From the NCBI GenBank assembly GCA_036245525.1, contig BTPG01000005.1:213209045-213273044 (forward strand): DNA of 64,000 bases. Reading direction: 5' to 3'. A program made the translations under genes and the position numbers. The notes beneath the pieces are model-generated. The model saw only the letters and a list, made by a program, of their open reading frames with translations, ran no database searches and was not told the origin of the DNA. Source of the stretch: Semisulcospira habei. Lineage: Eukaryota > Mollusca > Gastropoda > Semisulcospiridae. Positions 41,679-52,418 of the stretch are shown one piece after another; position 1 is the stretch's first letter; each line of letters starts with the position of its first letter.

Positions 41679-42092
41679 TTACTGCATGTAAAATGGGTCT
41701 GCGGCTTTGGGTGTTGCTGGTAATGTGGAGACTTCTTCTTTTATTTTTGGAGTGTTTGATTTTTTGTACACTGTTTGAGTCTGTGGTTTGTATTTTTTAT
41801 ATAATTGGTAACCTACGTAACCAAATCCGACAACAAATCCAGCAACTATATATTTTGTTGTTTCAGGTTTAGTTGTTTTTTTATCACTTTGTGGGGTATG
41901 TGTTGGTTCTAATGGTAGTGTCACTGATGATGTTACGTCAGTCTTTTCTGTTAATGCTTGAAGCTGTAATTTCTTTTGTCTGTTATATTCAGCTAATCTT
42001 TTCCCAGCCTCTATTCGACCTGGACTTTTAGTCTTAGTCACTGTTTGAACCTGTGTCAAGACATGGCTCTGTTGTGGAGTCGTCTCGTCCAT
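41679..42092 (-). CDS. 137-residue single-pass membrane protein
   Basis: Start ATG 42092 (MDETTPQQSHVLTQVQTVTK). A basic N-terminal part (SPGRIEAGKRLAEYNRQKKL), a Thr/Pro-rich middle, a membrane segment (YIVAGFVVGFGYVGYQLYKK, about residues 85-104), then a basic KYKPQTQTV stretch and a short end. It overlaps the last gene by 59 bp in another frame; the older element keeps this overlap (62794-62864). Function unknown. Confidence 0.72.
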   Translation of the reverse strand: MDETTPQQSHVLTQVQTVTKTKSPGRIEAGKRLAEYNRQKKLQLQALTEKTDVTSSVTLPLEPTHTPQSDKKTTKPETTKYIVAGFVVGFGYVGYQLYKKYKPQTQTVYKKSNTPKIKEEVSTLPATPKAADPFYMQ

Positions 42093-42202
42093 TTTCTTCT
42101 AATTTAAAATTTATTTTAGAAAAATCAATATGACTACTAGTAACAAGTAAGGTTACAGCAGGTGCAAGGTAATTCCCAAACTTGTAAAACATAAGGCATG
42201 CT

Positions 42203-42214
42203 AATTTGCCTATT
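42203..42214. repeat. 12 bp target-site duplication, left
   Basis: AATTTGCCTATT, repeated at 43048-43059 on the other side of the LINE fragment. Confidence 0.88.
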
Positions 42215-43047
42215 TGCCTGTGCAATCTTCGATTCGCAGACGACATTGACCTCATGGCAGGCAGCAATAGTGAGCTCCAAAACCTGACAGACAAACTTTC
42301 AAGTAGTGCAGGGTCTTATGGCATGGAGATCAGTACGGATAAAAGCAAAGTGATGATCAACACCACAAGCGACAGCAGCAGCAACATTCACATGAATGGC
42401 CAAAAGCTAGAAGAGGTCAATAGCTTCAAGTACTTGGGAGCCACCCTGTCCAAAGACGGTAGTTGCATAGCAGAGATCCGTATCAGGATAGGTACAGCAA
42501 CATCCGCAATGGCCAGGCTGGACAGGATATGGCGAAGTAACTCCATCAGCTTCACCATCAAGTACAGGCTTTACAAGTCCCTCATAGTGTCTATTCTACT
42601 CTACGGCTGTGAGACTTGGACACTGCTTGCAGACTCAGAAAAAAAAATCCAGGCCTTTGAGAACAAGTGCCTGAGGAAGTTGCTCCGCATCTCGTACCGT
42701 GAGCACAAGACCAACGAATATGTACGGAGCATCGTCACTTCCCTGGTGGGCCCACATGAACCCCTTCTGGCAACCGTGAAATGGCGCAAGCTTGCTTGGT
42801 TTGGCCACGTGACCCGACACAACACCTTGTCCAAGACTATCCTCCAAGGCACTCTCGAAGGAAGTCGTCGGCGAGGTCGTCAGAGAAAGAGTTGGGTCGC
42901 AAACATAAAAGAATGGACCGAACTCGTGATGTCAGACTTGCTTGCCACTGCCCAAAATAGAACTCAGTGGAGAGCACTGTCTGTTGCTGCTGCCTTTCAG
43001 TCCCCCCAACGCCCAGTTCGGGCAAGGGACTGATGATGATGATGATG
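42215..43047 (+). mobile_element. 5'-truncated non-LTR fragment inside the last Polinton gene
   Basis: The open frame to 43033 has the RT motif C region (LRFADDIDLMAGSNSELQNL), the connection region (EEVNSFKYLGATLSKDGSC, LLYGCETWTLLADSEKKI) and a basic tail (GSRRRGRQRKSWVANIKEW), ending with a (TGA)n tail (43032-43047). It is flanked by a 12 bp duplication. A different family from those at 6145 and 13031. It interrupts an otherwise sound gene, so it arrived after the element did. Confidence 0.88.
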
Positions 43048-43452
43048 AATTTGCCTATTGAACTTGAAACTATTGGATTACTTTCAAGGTCATGTGAAAG
43101 GTTGTCACTATCAACAGGTAGGAAGTGACTTACAGCTTTTGTGTATAGGCAGACAAGAGATCGACTCAAATCACGTGTCATTAGTGAAGCAATGTGATTT
43201 TCATATTTAGAATGTAGTTTAATTAGCTCATCAGCAGTAAGGGATTCTATGTCTTCTGTCATGTATTGTTTACCGAGAAAAGCTTTTGATTTTCCAGAAA
43301 CAACAACAGAGATAAGCCTTTGTTTTTTAGAGTCTAAGTCTTTGTTCTCTACAGCACAGATATCACTTAGAAGTAGCAATTCGTCTTGATTCATTTTATA
43401 ATGTAATATAATAATTTTGTTTAAAGAAGTTAATGTCAGCATTAATTATTTA

Positions 43453-44000
43453 TATTTTTTCAATACACTTCGCAAAAAGATGACATGTCGCTTGCGCCTA
43501 ACTATTTAACCCCATCAGCTCCACCACCAGACTATTACTAAAAAAAGTTTTTTATTGTCCTTGTAACTTGGGAAATCTGACCGAGTATCTTGCTGACTTG
43601 CATCAAGAACTTACAAGATCTTATGTTAAGACACTTATAAAAACTTTTTTAAGTCACTTGCGCCAACTAACTTCAAAGGTACTTACAAAGTTACTTGCTG
43701 GTTTATAAATTACCTTATTAAGTACTTGTAATTTACTTAGAAACATCTAGACAGTAACATAGATAGTAACTTGATAATTTTACCCAAGAGATAGGAATAC
43801 TGACAGTTCTAACTCACCCACTTCTCTAATCTGCAGATTAAAAATAATTCTTTAATAATTTCTGAAATGAAACTAAAATAGTTAGGTAAAAAAGGTATTG
43901 ATTGTATTTGTTGGAGTTGGTTTGTCTGAATAGCTAGTTGTTATAATAAATCTGCAGATTAGAGAGGGGGTGTCTTAGAACTGTCAGTATTCCTATCTCT
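43453..44000 (-). repeat. Right terminal inverted repeat of the young element
   Basis: Reverse complement of 28794-29345. The outer end is ...GTATTCCTATCTCT at 44000, followed by TTGGCA. The outer 215 bp folds back on itself like the left end. A one-base difference in a T-run and a few substitutions separate the two TIRs. Confidence 0.92.
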
Positions 44001-44006
44001 TTGGCA
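44001..44006. repeat. 6 bp target-site duplication TTGGCA, right
   Basis: Pairs with 28788-28793. Removing the insert and one copy of the hexamer puts the two halves of the host gene 4 in the same frame. Confidence 0.92.
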
Positions 44007-44317
44007 TCGGGTTATACATGTTACCATCCGACCTTCAACTCCAAATGGGTACAATAACAAATTATAATAACGAAATAGTTGTTGCAGGTGTTGGTCAAAA
44101 ACTTGGTCTCAATCAATCTGTAAACTTGGGAGCAACAACCACGCATGTACAGTCAATAAAACGATTACACAGAGTTACTTACCCTGCCCCAGCAGTAACG
44201 CAAGCCACGGTAACCAGGTCACTATCCCCGTCACCTGACACACATGAGTCAGAGAGAACTGCATTGGTAATAGGACTGACTGGATTAGGGGTATTACTTC
44301 TTTACCTGTGTCATTAA
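44007..44317 (+). pseudogene. Gene 4 of the older element, 3' part
   Basis: Continues the host gene 4 cut at 24988/28787: membrane-proximal blocks (LPSDLQLQMGTITNYNNEIV), a shortened stalk, and the C-terminal membrane segment (LVIGLTGLGVLLLYLCH). This part is open; the 5' part has several stops. Confidence 0.88.
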
Positions 44318-45531
44318 ATAACCCACCATTAACCCTCCTACTGTCACCAAAACGACCCAAACATTCTCCGCCATAAACCCGACTACCTTCGCTGCAGTAC
44401 TGATCATCCAACTGACAACTGTGCCTATTATGGCGGGCAAAGCGTCCATTGCTTTCACAGCCAATTTCTTAAGCAAGTCTGATATATTTAACAGTTGTTT
44501 CTTTACCCATGACTGTAAATCTTTTGGATCAGTGGGGGCCAGCGCACCAGGTGGTGTCGGTGGACCACTACCACCACCAGGTCCAGAAACAGCCAACACG
44601 ACAGTGCTGATAATAAATCCAAGAGCAGTAATTAAACTAGCAATTGTGATACCCTGTTCTCTGAAAAGTGTTTTAAGTCTCTCAGCCAAGGTTGTGTCTT
44701 CGTGAAATATTTTTTGAATAGTTTCTCTAATCCTGTTGACCTGTGTTTTCAGTTTTTCTCTTCCAATACTAATTGCTTCTAACCTTCCTGATCTTTCTAT
44801 CTGCAAATCATTTAATCTGTGTTGTATTCTTTCTTTCATTTCTGTGTCAAGATTCCCATTGTCTGCTGTAGCCAGTTTCTCTTTTTCTCGTTCTACGTGT
44901 TTATCAAGCTCGCCTAGTTTGGCTACATTATTTACCATCTCACCTCTGATTGTCTGCAGTGATTTATCCAAGCCCATATTTCTCGCATTGACAAAGGTGG
45001 ATCATCTATTGTTTTCATAGCGTCATTTATTTGTCCTTCTGTAAATGAGGTTTCTTGTATCACTGTGTTTGCTATTTCTGGCAGTCTTGTTACTGCTGCC
45101 ATTTCAATTTCTTGTCCCGTTGGCAACCTTGTTTGCACGTCATAGAGGGTACTAACCAGTCTATATGCAAGCTGTGGTACAGGATACCCCCCAATACCAA
45201 GGTACCTTGCCAAGCCAGAGTTACCACCAACTTCTCCTTTAATTGTACTTAAAGCTTTAAACTTAGAAGGGTTGTTTTTATGTGTTAGAAACACTTTACC
45301 TCTGTCTGTATTTACAAATAAGTGTCCTTTATCATATTCAAACTGATTAGGATCTATTATATCTGGAAGCGCACCAACACTGTCATAAAATGAGTTTACT
45401 TTGTCTTTTAACAGTTCGTGATACATACTACTAGTTACCATTCCAGTCATACCTGACATATCTGTGATATTATCAGATACATTCATGTCATCCATTTCAA
45501 AATCTTCATGATTAAATCCTCCCGCTGCCAT
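44294..45531 (-). pseudogene. Gene 5 of the older element, frameshifted
   Basis: ATG 45531 (MAAGGFNHEDFEMDDMNVSD). The frame breaks near 44970; the rest (44977-44294) is open and continuous through the coiled coil, both membrane stretches and the C-terminus, including the site where the young copy is frameshifted. It overlaps gene 4 by 24 bp. Confidence 0.82.
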
Positions 45532-45568
45532 TGTTTTATTAATTTAATATTTGTTTGTGCATAATAAA

Positions 45569-46857
45569 ATGACACAGTCCTACGGATCAAAGTTAGACCC
45601 ATATAGAAAACTTTGTCAGCCTTTTGGTGTTAAGGGCATTAGACAATCAATCGTCATCACAAACAATCCTAGTACCATAGACCAGAACCAAACTCTTACA
45701 GTCAAGTTTCCAAACTTAGGTCCCAGTGACGTTATTGTTTCTGGCACTGCATGCCTACCATTTAATATTGAACTAACATCAGACGCAGATGAAAACAGAA
45801 CACTAGTTAACAATCTTGGCAGAGCAATTATTAGAACTATTAAAGTAAAACTTGAAGGACAGGAAGTGTTTAGTCTTGACGATTATGATGTGTTCTACTA
45901 CTACAAAGATCTTTGGCTCACAAGAGAAGAAAGAGAAGACCGTATTTATCAAGACATATAGTATGACAATATTATGAAAATTAGAATTGACGCTGGTAAC
46001 AAGGTAACTACAGCAGCCAAGGATGTTATATTAGCAGAAACATATAGAACCCAGTTTTACATTCCAGTTGAATTTGAAATCCTCACAGCGCATTTACTGT
46101 ATTACCAAGGAGCACTGAATGACTGTTTAAGTTTTGAACTAACCTTCAATGACTACTCCAAAGTTATTAAATCATCTGCCACAGACGCAACATATAAGAT
46201 CTCTAACATTTCTTTGGAATATGAAATTGTCACACATACTGAATTAGCTAGACTCATTCAAAATCAGTACCAGTCAAGACTTCCAATTTATTATGATCGG
46301 GTGATTAGACATAGTTTATTTCTTAAAGACAAGAGCGACCCGATGTGGAATATAAACCTGAACACACCTGCCAGGTCACTGAAAGGCATACTTATGTTGT
46401 TCGTTGAACCAGCGGCTCCATACAAAAGAGATTCAGAAAAATTTTTAAATCCAAAGATTACACATTTGTCCTGCACAATCAAAGGTCACCATAATCAAGT
46501 GTACGCCTCAGGTTTGTTTTCTTATCAACACTATGATGAGATCACAAAGAATTTTGCGGGTGGAAAGATTAGAGATAAACCGGCAAACATAGCCTGGAAA
46601 GATTTTGCATCTGTTTGATGTAAGGATCGGACAATACCTTACAAATAAGTATGCTCTTTGGCTAGACCTTCACAGTACAGACAATGACTATCTACACGGA
46701 TCAGGTCGAACTGTTGAAAACGGTAGTGACGAGATTACATTTCAGATACAAAAAAAAACATGTTGAAACCGCTGCAGCAATAAATATATACCTATAACTG
46801 ATTTATGACGCACAACTCAATATTGCTGAAAGCAGACTAAGTGGACACTTGTATTAA
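45569..46857 (+). pseudogene. Capsid gene of the older element, broken
   Basis: Same start context as the young copy (ATG 45569). A TAG at 45959, a frameshift near 46605, and further lesions in an A-run near 46751 and at 46797 divide it; the end (AESRLSGHLY equivalent) is at 46857. The remaining pieces are 70-80% similar to the young protein by eye. Confidence 0.85.
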
Positions 46858-46875
46858 ATTATATTCTGTATTAAA

Positions 46876-47170
46876 ATGAACTTGATGACACTCGACCCAC
46901 ATTGTGGTTTATTTTGTGGTGCCACCGGGTGTGGAAAAACTGAATTTGTTCTTAACCTCTTACAAAAAAGATACATCTATCATTTCGAAGACATTGTAAT
47001 ATTTTGTCCTACTATCAAACACAACAAAGCTTATCACAACCGATTTTTCATTTGGAATGATGACAACATTTACTTAGTTGACCCTGAGAAAAAACTGAAT
47101 GACTACTTGCAGTATTTTTACAAGCAATTTGAAGGACAACCAACTTTGTTTATTGTTGATGACTGCTCTT
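46876..47170 (+). pseudogene. Packaging ATPase of the older element, truncated
   Basis: Codons 1-98 only: Walker A GATGCGKT and Walker B LFIVDD are present. Polinton likeness stops after the VDDCS equivalent (47169), where unrelated DNA begins. The downstream half, with the sensor region, is missing from the window. Confidence 0.88.
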
Positions 47171-47214
47171 TCGGTTAAAAGTTGTCTGTACATCGCACAC
47201 CACTATGTGATGGC

Positions 47215-47403
47215 TTGATGTGACGAAAGCAGTACCTAGCTTATTGCAAGCAAAACTGTGCTCGAAATACGCAATGGAAACAGTGACAAAACAAAATCTA
47301 GACCTGTGTCATGAAACATTGTGTATACGGCCAAGCCAGAATAAACAGGCTACTGAAAGCGTTGTTTGGTGTGCGATGTCGAGCACCATTTCATACACAC
47401 TTG
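47215..47403 (+). repeat. R repeat, copy 1
   Basis: AAGCAGTACCTAGCTTATTG to CATTTCATACACAC. Copies at 52766, 53999 and 55811; three of the four end at the same TCATACACAC. This copy lacks the 5' ~100 bp. Confidence 0.85.
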
Positions 47404-49320
47404 ATCATTGGGGACTACCCTCGCCGTGCTCTCCCCGCGTTAGATTGGCCCTCGTGCTGATCCACCAACAATAACACAAGAAGACTGCCTGGCTTGGTCA
47501 CACTTTTACGAGTGGCACAGGTCTAGTCACACAAAAATAACTTTCTCACCAACAAAGAAAAAACAAACAACCAAAAAAAAAACCAACACAAGGCGAAAAC
47601 AAGCCTTGACCTCACTTCTAAACTTGAAGTAAAAAAAAGTACCAATGGGTACACCGCCCGAAACAAAAACGCATAACAACTCGGGGCCCATGATAACGGC
47701 ACATGGGGAAGAATAATCCTCAGGCTACAAAACGGAGCTGGGTTAATGCCAGACGGTGAGGATAGTGTATACACACGCAACTCGAACCAAAAGCAGAAAA
47801 TAACGCAGCCTAAACAAAGAGCTGTACAACAACAATGGCGTATGCCAGAATTGAAACTGATCGCGCATAGACCCGAACCGAGGGCGTGATTCATGCACAC
47901 CGCCCGACAAGCGATCAAACAACCGGACCGACATAACTGCAGCCGCCCACAGGCCATCTCAGCGCCCGTCCACAGAGCTAAAACAACGGCAAACAAGCCG
48001 TCCGAAGAAACGATACGAAAAAGAACAACAAAGCTATAGCGAAAGGAAAGAGAAAAACAACGACAACGACAAATTTATCCCAAACAGATTTATATAATGA
48101 ATCACACCACGGATCGCCGCAACTGGTTGGAAAAAAGCGAAGACAACCGGCCTCCTTAAACACCACTTCGAAGACCGCCTGGATTGGTCACACTTTTTAT
48201 TAGTGGCACAGGCCTACTTTCTCACCAACAAGTGAGACAAGCAAGATAGCTGAACGCAGGGGCAAAACAAGCCTGGACATCACTGACTTCTGAACGAGAA
48301 GGAAAAGACCAACAAACATGTAAAATAACGGGTGCTGGAAATGATGACGCGCACGTACACGTGTGTGCTATCTCGAGCCCAGCTTTGAACTTGCAACGTG
48401 AACATGCGAACAGCTGGCTCAACCACCCGATGACCAAATGTTGTGCAACATCACAAGGAGGGTACAGTCTTTGGAAGTGACTCAATATCCTGACGCAAAC
48501 CCTTAAATCTGAAAACACGGATACCAAATAACCAACAAGTGCATGTGCATGTGTAGTGCCCCCCCCCCCCCTTTTTGTTTTGTTTCCCCTTTTTTCCCTT
48601 TTTCTCATCTCTTCTTTCTAACCAAATCTGGCCAGAAAAATATTGTAGCGCAAAACCACAGCGCAAAGGCAAACAAGCCTACCAAAGAAACCTCCCAAAC
48701 ACGAGGGAAAACAATAATCCCAGGCCAGAATCCGCATGACATCGGAAAAAGCCAAATGAGTCTGGGGAGACCAGATCATCTGATCAAAACTCAACACTGA
48801 GAACATATGATCACACTGCCGAAAACAAACGTGTAAACAACGCGGGGCCAACGGCACATGCCAAAAGACCGGGGTCGCACGGACCTGAACCGAGGCATGG
48901 GATGAAACTTACCCATAAACACCGGATAAACAACGCACTATCCCAAAACCAACAAACGAGAGACGTATGCCTGAACGGAACGGCAAGACCCTCCGAACGC
49001 GCCAAATAACGGCCTAGTAACAAACTCTTGACAAATGAGGGACAGGAGAATCAGAAAAACAAAATTATACGCAAACAACGCAATGAACCGTAACTGACCG
49101 CGCGCCGCGCAGAAAGGAAGAAAAATCAATTAACGCACACCAAAGGCACTGGTGTGTCACACTGGACCGAACCACGGGCCGAAAAAAAGCATGCGGCCAA
49201 GCGCTAGAATCATGCCGACACCTAAAGTAAAAGGGAAACAGAGGCAAAAGAAACGACCTCTGTAACAACCAAAAAGCCTAAGGAAACACATCGCCCCCGA
49301 CAACAGAAACCAAAAAGAGC
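47404..49320. repeat. Module-rich stretch, no convincing gene
   Basis: Two copies of CTCACCAACAAA...AAACAAGCC (near 47547 and 48220; a third at 54202), an AGCCCAGCTTTG block (48376; also 54361), a C-tract (48560-48571), and a GCGCAAAGGCAAACAAGCC block (48660; also 53537 and 55590). Minus-strand open frames here (47523-49268) have no family likeness and low-complexity composition. Confidence 0.6.
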
Positions 49321-49330
49321 CCTCGGTGAT

Positions 49331-49367
49331 GACTCACACGAGGCCACGCGCGCGGTGGGTATAAAAC
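49331..49367 (+). promoter_or_regulatory. TATA promoter of the first proline-rich gene
   Basis: TATAAAA at 49361-49367 inside GCGCGGTGGGTATAAAACAG; TGACTCAC (AP-1-like) at 49331. The ATG is 159 bp downstream after a leader with CCGCTCTCTCCACACAC. Confidence 0.6.
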
Positions 49368-49525
49368 AGCAAACGGCCGCGCGTCAGGACCACATCATCA
49401 TCATCATCATTTGCAGCACAGCAGCCGAGGAGAGAGGACGGTTTTTTTTCCGCTCTCTCCACACACAGCGACGAAGCAAGCGATCAAGCGAGCCAGTCAA
49501 CAGCCAGCCAAGCGAGCCAGCCAGC

Positions 49526-50794
49526 ATGGAGAAAGGGCGAAAGCAGAGAAAGAAGACCAACAAAGAACAGGTGGAGGATTATGCCTCCGCCTTCCCCCAA
49601 GCACAGAGAAAGCAAATACCGGCCAGGCGGGAGACGAGGAGCTACAAGCCCCCTCTCTCCCCGCCAATTCGGCCGCAAGAAGGACAGAGGGCGTACTGGG
49701 AACAGGTGGGGGACTCACCCCCTCACTGCCAGGCGCCACAGCAACCAGTCAACAAATCGCCACTGACAGTGGCAGACCTCGATCAGAGCCTCAGAGAGGC
49801 ATTCAACAAGTTTGGCCCCCCCCCGCCTATGCCACCAAGGGGATTTTTCCCCAAAATGGACGCGTTCTATGACAGAATGCGCCCACCAAGACAAGAACAG
49901 GCGACTGTCACCAACGGGGACGAAGCGGGCCGTGCTCGCCCCCAGTCATCACCACCACCACCACCACCACCATCAGAACCAGAAGAGGAGCCCTCGTCGG
50001 AGCTGTCGTCGTGGGCCGATTCCCCATGCTCCCCACCGCCGGTCGCAATCCCCGAATCACTAACTCGGGAGCGGCCGGCATCGTTGGAGGAGGGGGCGAC
50101 TCGGCTCAGGGGGATGGACTTCGAGGAGCTGGTACTCCTACTACAAGACGCCGTCCCGATCATCACGGCCATTGATGGCAGCCCTTACCACCGTGCACTG
50201 GTCGCCGCCCGGTGGCTGGTGCACGCGGGCGCCATCAAGGACCTTGAACCCCCCACGTCGAAGGACACAGCCAGCCAGGCCACAGCCACCACGACCGAAA
50301 CGGAGAGTCAAGCCACCACCGACTCCCCACCGACCGCCGAAAAGACAACCAGCACCACGCCACCCGACACCCAAGATAAAAACACGGAGACAGAGGTCTC
50401 ACCAGCTCCGAAGAAGACCCTCCAGGACGCGGGCACAGACCCGCCCCCCCAACAGCTACCATCACCACAGGCGGGCGACGGAACAACCACCGGCCCGCGT
50501 CAACCAGGAAGACGCCACCGACCGCCAAAAAGCTTCAGACAGCAGCGCCCTCCACTCCTACCCACGCCACCTCCACACATGCGACTGCCACCTCTACATC
50601 GCCACCCACCCCGACCATTCCAGCGCCCGACCCCCAGACCAAGAATCAACTGGCCACCACCACCACCACCCCACCTCCCCGGACCTTTCCACAACCGGCC
50701 ACGGTTCCCCCGGCCACCCCCACCACCACCGCCACCACTCCTACAACATCTTCTGGAGTGGTTGGCACACCACCACCCACCAGCCTGGCGATAG
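49526..50794 (+). CDS. Proline-rich protein with conserved helical core, copy 1
   Basis: 422 residues from ATG 49526 (MEKGRKQRKKTNKEQVEDYA). Basic N-terminus, Pro/Ser-rich acidic middle, a core with RERPASLEEGATRLRGMDFE and ELVLLLQDAVPIITAIDG then YHRALVAARWLVHAGAIKDL (about residues 179-240), a Thr-rich linker, and a C-terminal part rich in Pro, Arg and His. The core is helical and closely matched in copy 2, and the N-terminus too, so I think it was coding in both. No known domain recognised; a nucleic-acid-binding or capsid-like role is possible but unsupported. Copy 2 follows in tandem ~1.6 kb downstream. Its start has its own TATA box. Confidence 0.55.
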   Translation: MEKGRKQRKKTNKEQVEDYASAFPQAQRKQIPARRETRSYKPPLSPPIRPQEGQRAYWEQVGDSPPHCQAPQQPVNKSPLTVADLDQSLREAFNKFGPPPPMPPRGFFPKMDAFYDRMRPPRQEQATVTNGDEAGRARPQSSPPPPPPPSEPEEEPSSELSSWADSPCSPPPVAIPESLTRERPASLEEGATRLRGMDFEELVLLLQDAVPIITAIDGSPYHRALVAARWLVHAGAIKDLEPPTSKDTASQATATTTETESQATTDSPPTAEKTTSTTPPDTQDKNTETEVSPAPKKTLQDAGTDPPPQQLPSPQAGDGTTTGPRQPGRRHRPPKSFRQQRPPLLPTPPPHMRLPPLHRHPPRPFQRPTPRPRINWPPPPPPHLPGPFHNRPRFPRPPPPPPPPLLQHLLEWLAHHHPPAWR

Positions 50795-50879
50795 GCGACG
50801 GTCCCCCGGCCTACCACCTGCCTCCTGCACCACCAACCACCCGGCCCTGGCAATAACACCAGCCAGCTGAGCGACGGAG

Positions 50880-50940
50880 CGGCAGACAGTCAGCGAGACA
50901 ACCTCCCCCCCCCCCTGCCCCCCCCCCCCCCCCCGGACGA
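50880..50940. repeat. C-tracts at the junction of the two proline-rich units
   Basis: Runs of C (50907-50916 and 50920-50935) followed by GGACGAAATCAACGGAAGTT. A decayed copy of this junction, GGACGAAATCAGCGATAGCT, is at 55503. Confidence 0.8.
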
Positions 50941-51186
50941 AATCAACGGAAGTTGGAAGTCCCTGTCCCTGTTCAAGAAAGCAAGCAAGCGTCAGGACCA
51001 GCCCAAACATTCGACGCACAGCAGAGGACGAGAGAGCACGGTTTTTTCCGCTCTCTCCACACACCAAGCAAGCAAGCAAGCCAGCCAGGAAGGAGAGAGA
51101 ACGGGTACCGCTCTCACCGCACTCAGTCAAGTCAAGCCAGCCAGCCAAGCCTACACACGCCGACCCGCCCACCCACGCGCGGCAAG

Positions 51187-52418
51187 ATGGACAGAGGAAA
51201 GCGTAACAGAAAGAAGACGAACAAACAACAAGCGGAAGAATATGCCTCCACCCTTCCCCAAGCGTCTCGTCAACAGCCAGCGACCCAACGGGAGACAAGG
51301 AGCTATCGGCCTCCTATGTCCCCACCGATTCGATACCAAGATTACACCAGGAGGGCCCCCGTACCCCCACCGTTAGATGCGATCCGAGCCGAAAACGATG
51401 CGTTTATAGCCCTATTGGAAAGAGGGCGCCACGGAGAGCTCCCGTCACCACAACAGCTACAGCGGTTCCTCCAAGCTAGTCCGCTACGCCTACACGCTGA
51501 AGAAAAAGAAGAAGAGGAGGAAGAAACGCCTGCCCCGGACAGCCCCCAATCTCCGCCCCCCCCCCCCCCCAGGATGCGGAGCCCGAGGAGTCTTCGGCAT
51601 CGGAGCCGGACCTCCCACCCTCCCCGCCGCCGGTCATCTTCCCGGAACACATCACCCGGGAACGGCCGGCATCGTCTGTGGAGGAGGGGACCAGGCTCCG
51701 AGGTATAGACTTTGGGGACCTAGTGCTGCTGCTCCAGGATGCGGTGCCAGCGATTACATCAGCTGAAGGGGATAACTACCACCGGGCACTGACAGCCGCT
51801 CGGTGGTTGGTTCACACCGGGGCCATAAACGACCTCATCACCCCGAGCCTCCAAGACACGGCCAGCCAAGCCACCACCAGCACCACCTACCAGGATGGCA
51901 AATGCCAGGTAGCCCCTGAGTTCAAATCAACAGGGACATCAGCTGCCCCCGCGACCACATCGAAGAAGATAGGGACCACCGCCACCACCACCACCAAACA
52001 CAAGGGTTGCAACACCGACGCAACCCCTGTACCAACCACAGAAAGGAGCACCAAAACTGACCCAGCACCACAACAGCCGCCACCGCCACCACCACCACCA
52101 AGCAACCAGACAACCACCACCCAACCAAGCCGGCGACGTCACCGACCACCGAAGCGGTTTAGGAATCCACGCCCGCCGCTACTCCCCACACCGCCACCAC
52201 ACCTGCGTCTGCCACCTCGGCACCGCCACCCACCACGTCTGCTCCAACGCCCGACCCCCAAGCCGAGGCTCCACTGGCCACCACCACCACCACCCCAACT
52301 CCCCAGGCCGCACCTCTGCCAGCAGCAACGGTTCTTCCGGCCGCCACCACCCCCTCCACCACTCATTCAACAGCTACTAGAGTGGTTGGCATACCAACAC
52401 CCCCCAGCCTGGAGCTAA
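51187..52418 (+). pseudogene. Proline-rich protein, copy 2, frameshifted at a C-tract
   Basis: ATG 51187 (MDRGKRNRKKTNKQQAEEYA). The first frame (to 51708) fits copy 1 up to a C-run at 51556-51570; beyond it, copy 1 likeness continues in the other frame (the core RGIDFGDLVLLLQDAVPAIT and YHRALTAARWLVHTGAINDL, then the Pro/Arg/His-rich end to 52418). One base in the C-run accounts for it, so it is either a pseudogene or a sequencing error. The leader matches that of copy 1 (CCGCTCTCTCCACACACCAAGC), but I see no good TATA. Confidence 0.6.

Larger units (their letters stand above)
42034..43394 (-). pseudogene. Last gene of the young element, split by a LINE fragment
   Basis: The N-terminal piece (43394-43060; MNQDELLLLSDICAVENKDL, then LISVVVSGKSKAFLGKQYMT) and the C-terminal piece (42202-42034; ACLMFYKFGNYLAPAVTLLV...) flank the insertion 42215-43047. 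The older copy at 62794-63321 shows them as one ~175 residue protein with a helical N-terminal half and a hydrophobic segment near the end. Function unknown. The start at 43394 is chosen because both copies share it; the upstream ATG at 43442 is not conserved. Confidence 0.8.
28794..44000. mobile_element. Young Polinton/Maverick-like element, ~15.2 kb
   Basis: Terminal inverted repeats of ~550 bp (28794-29345 and 43453-44000), 6 bp target duplications TTGGCA, and 14 genes. The hallmark set is present: protein-primed family B DNA polymerase, retroviral-type integrase, A32-like packaging ATPase and a candidate double-jelly-roll capsid protein. I recognise no adenain-like cysteine protease. Only three lesions are visible: a frameshift in gene 5 (T-run 33165-33172), a TAG in the polymerase (39574), and a LINE fragment in the last gene (42215-43047). 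Confidence 0.92.

Noticed and set aside
47523..49268. Several minus-strand open frames rich in Cys, Leu, Phe and Trp
   Set aside because: They mirror purine/A-rich repeat modules on the plus strand and match no family; module copies elsewhere do not keep the frames.
49867..52370. Gly/Trp/Val-rich minus-strand open frames
   Set aside because: They are antisense to the CCA/CCN-rich proline-coding sequence.
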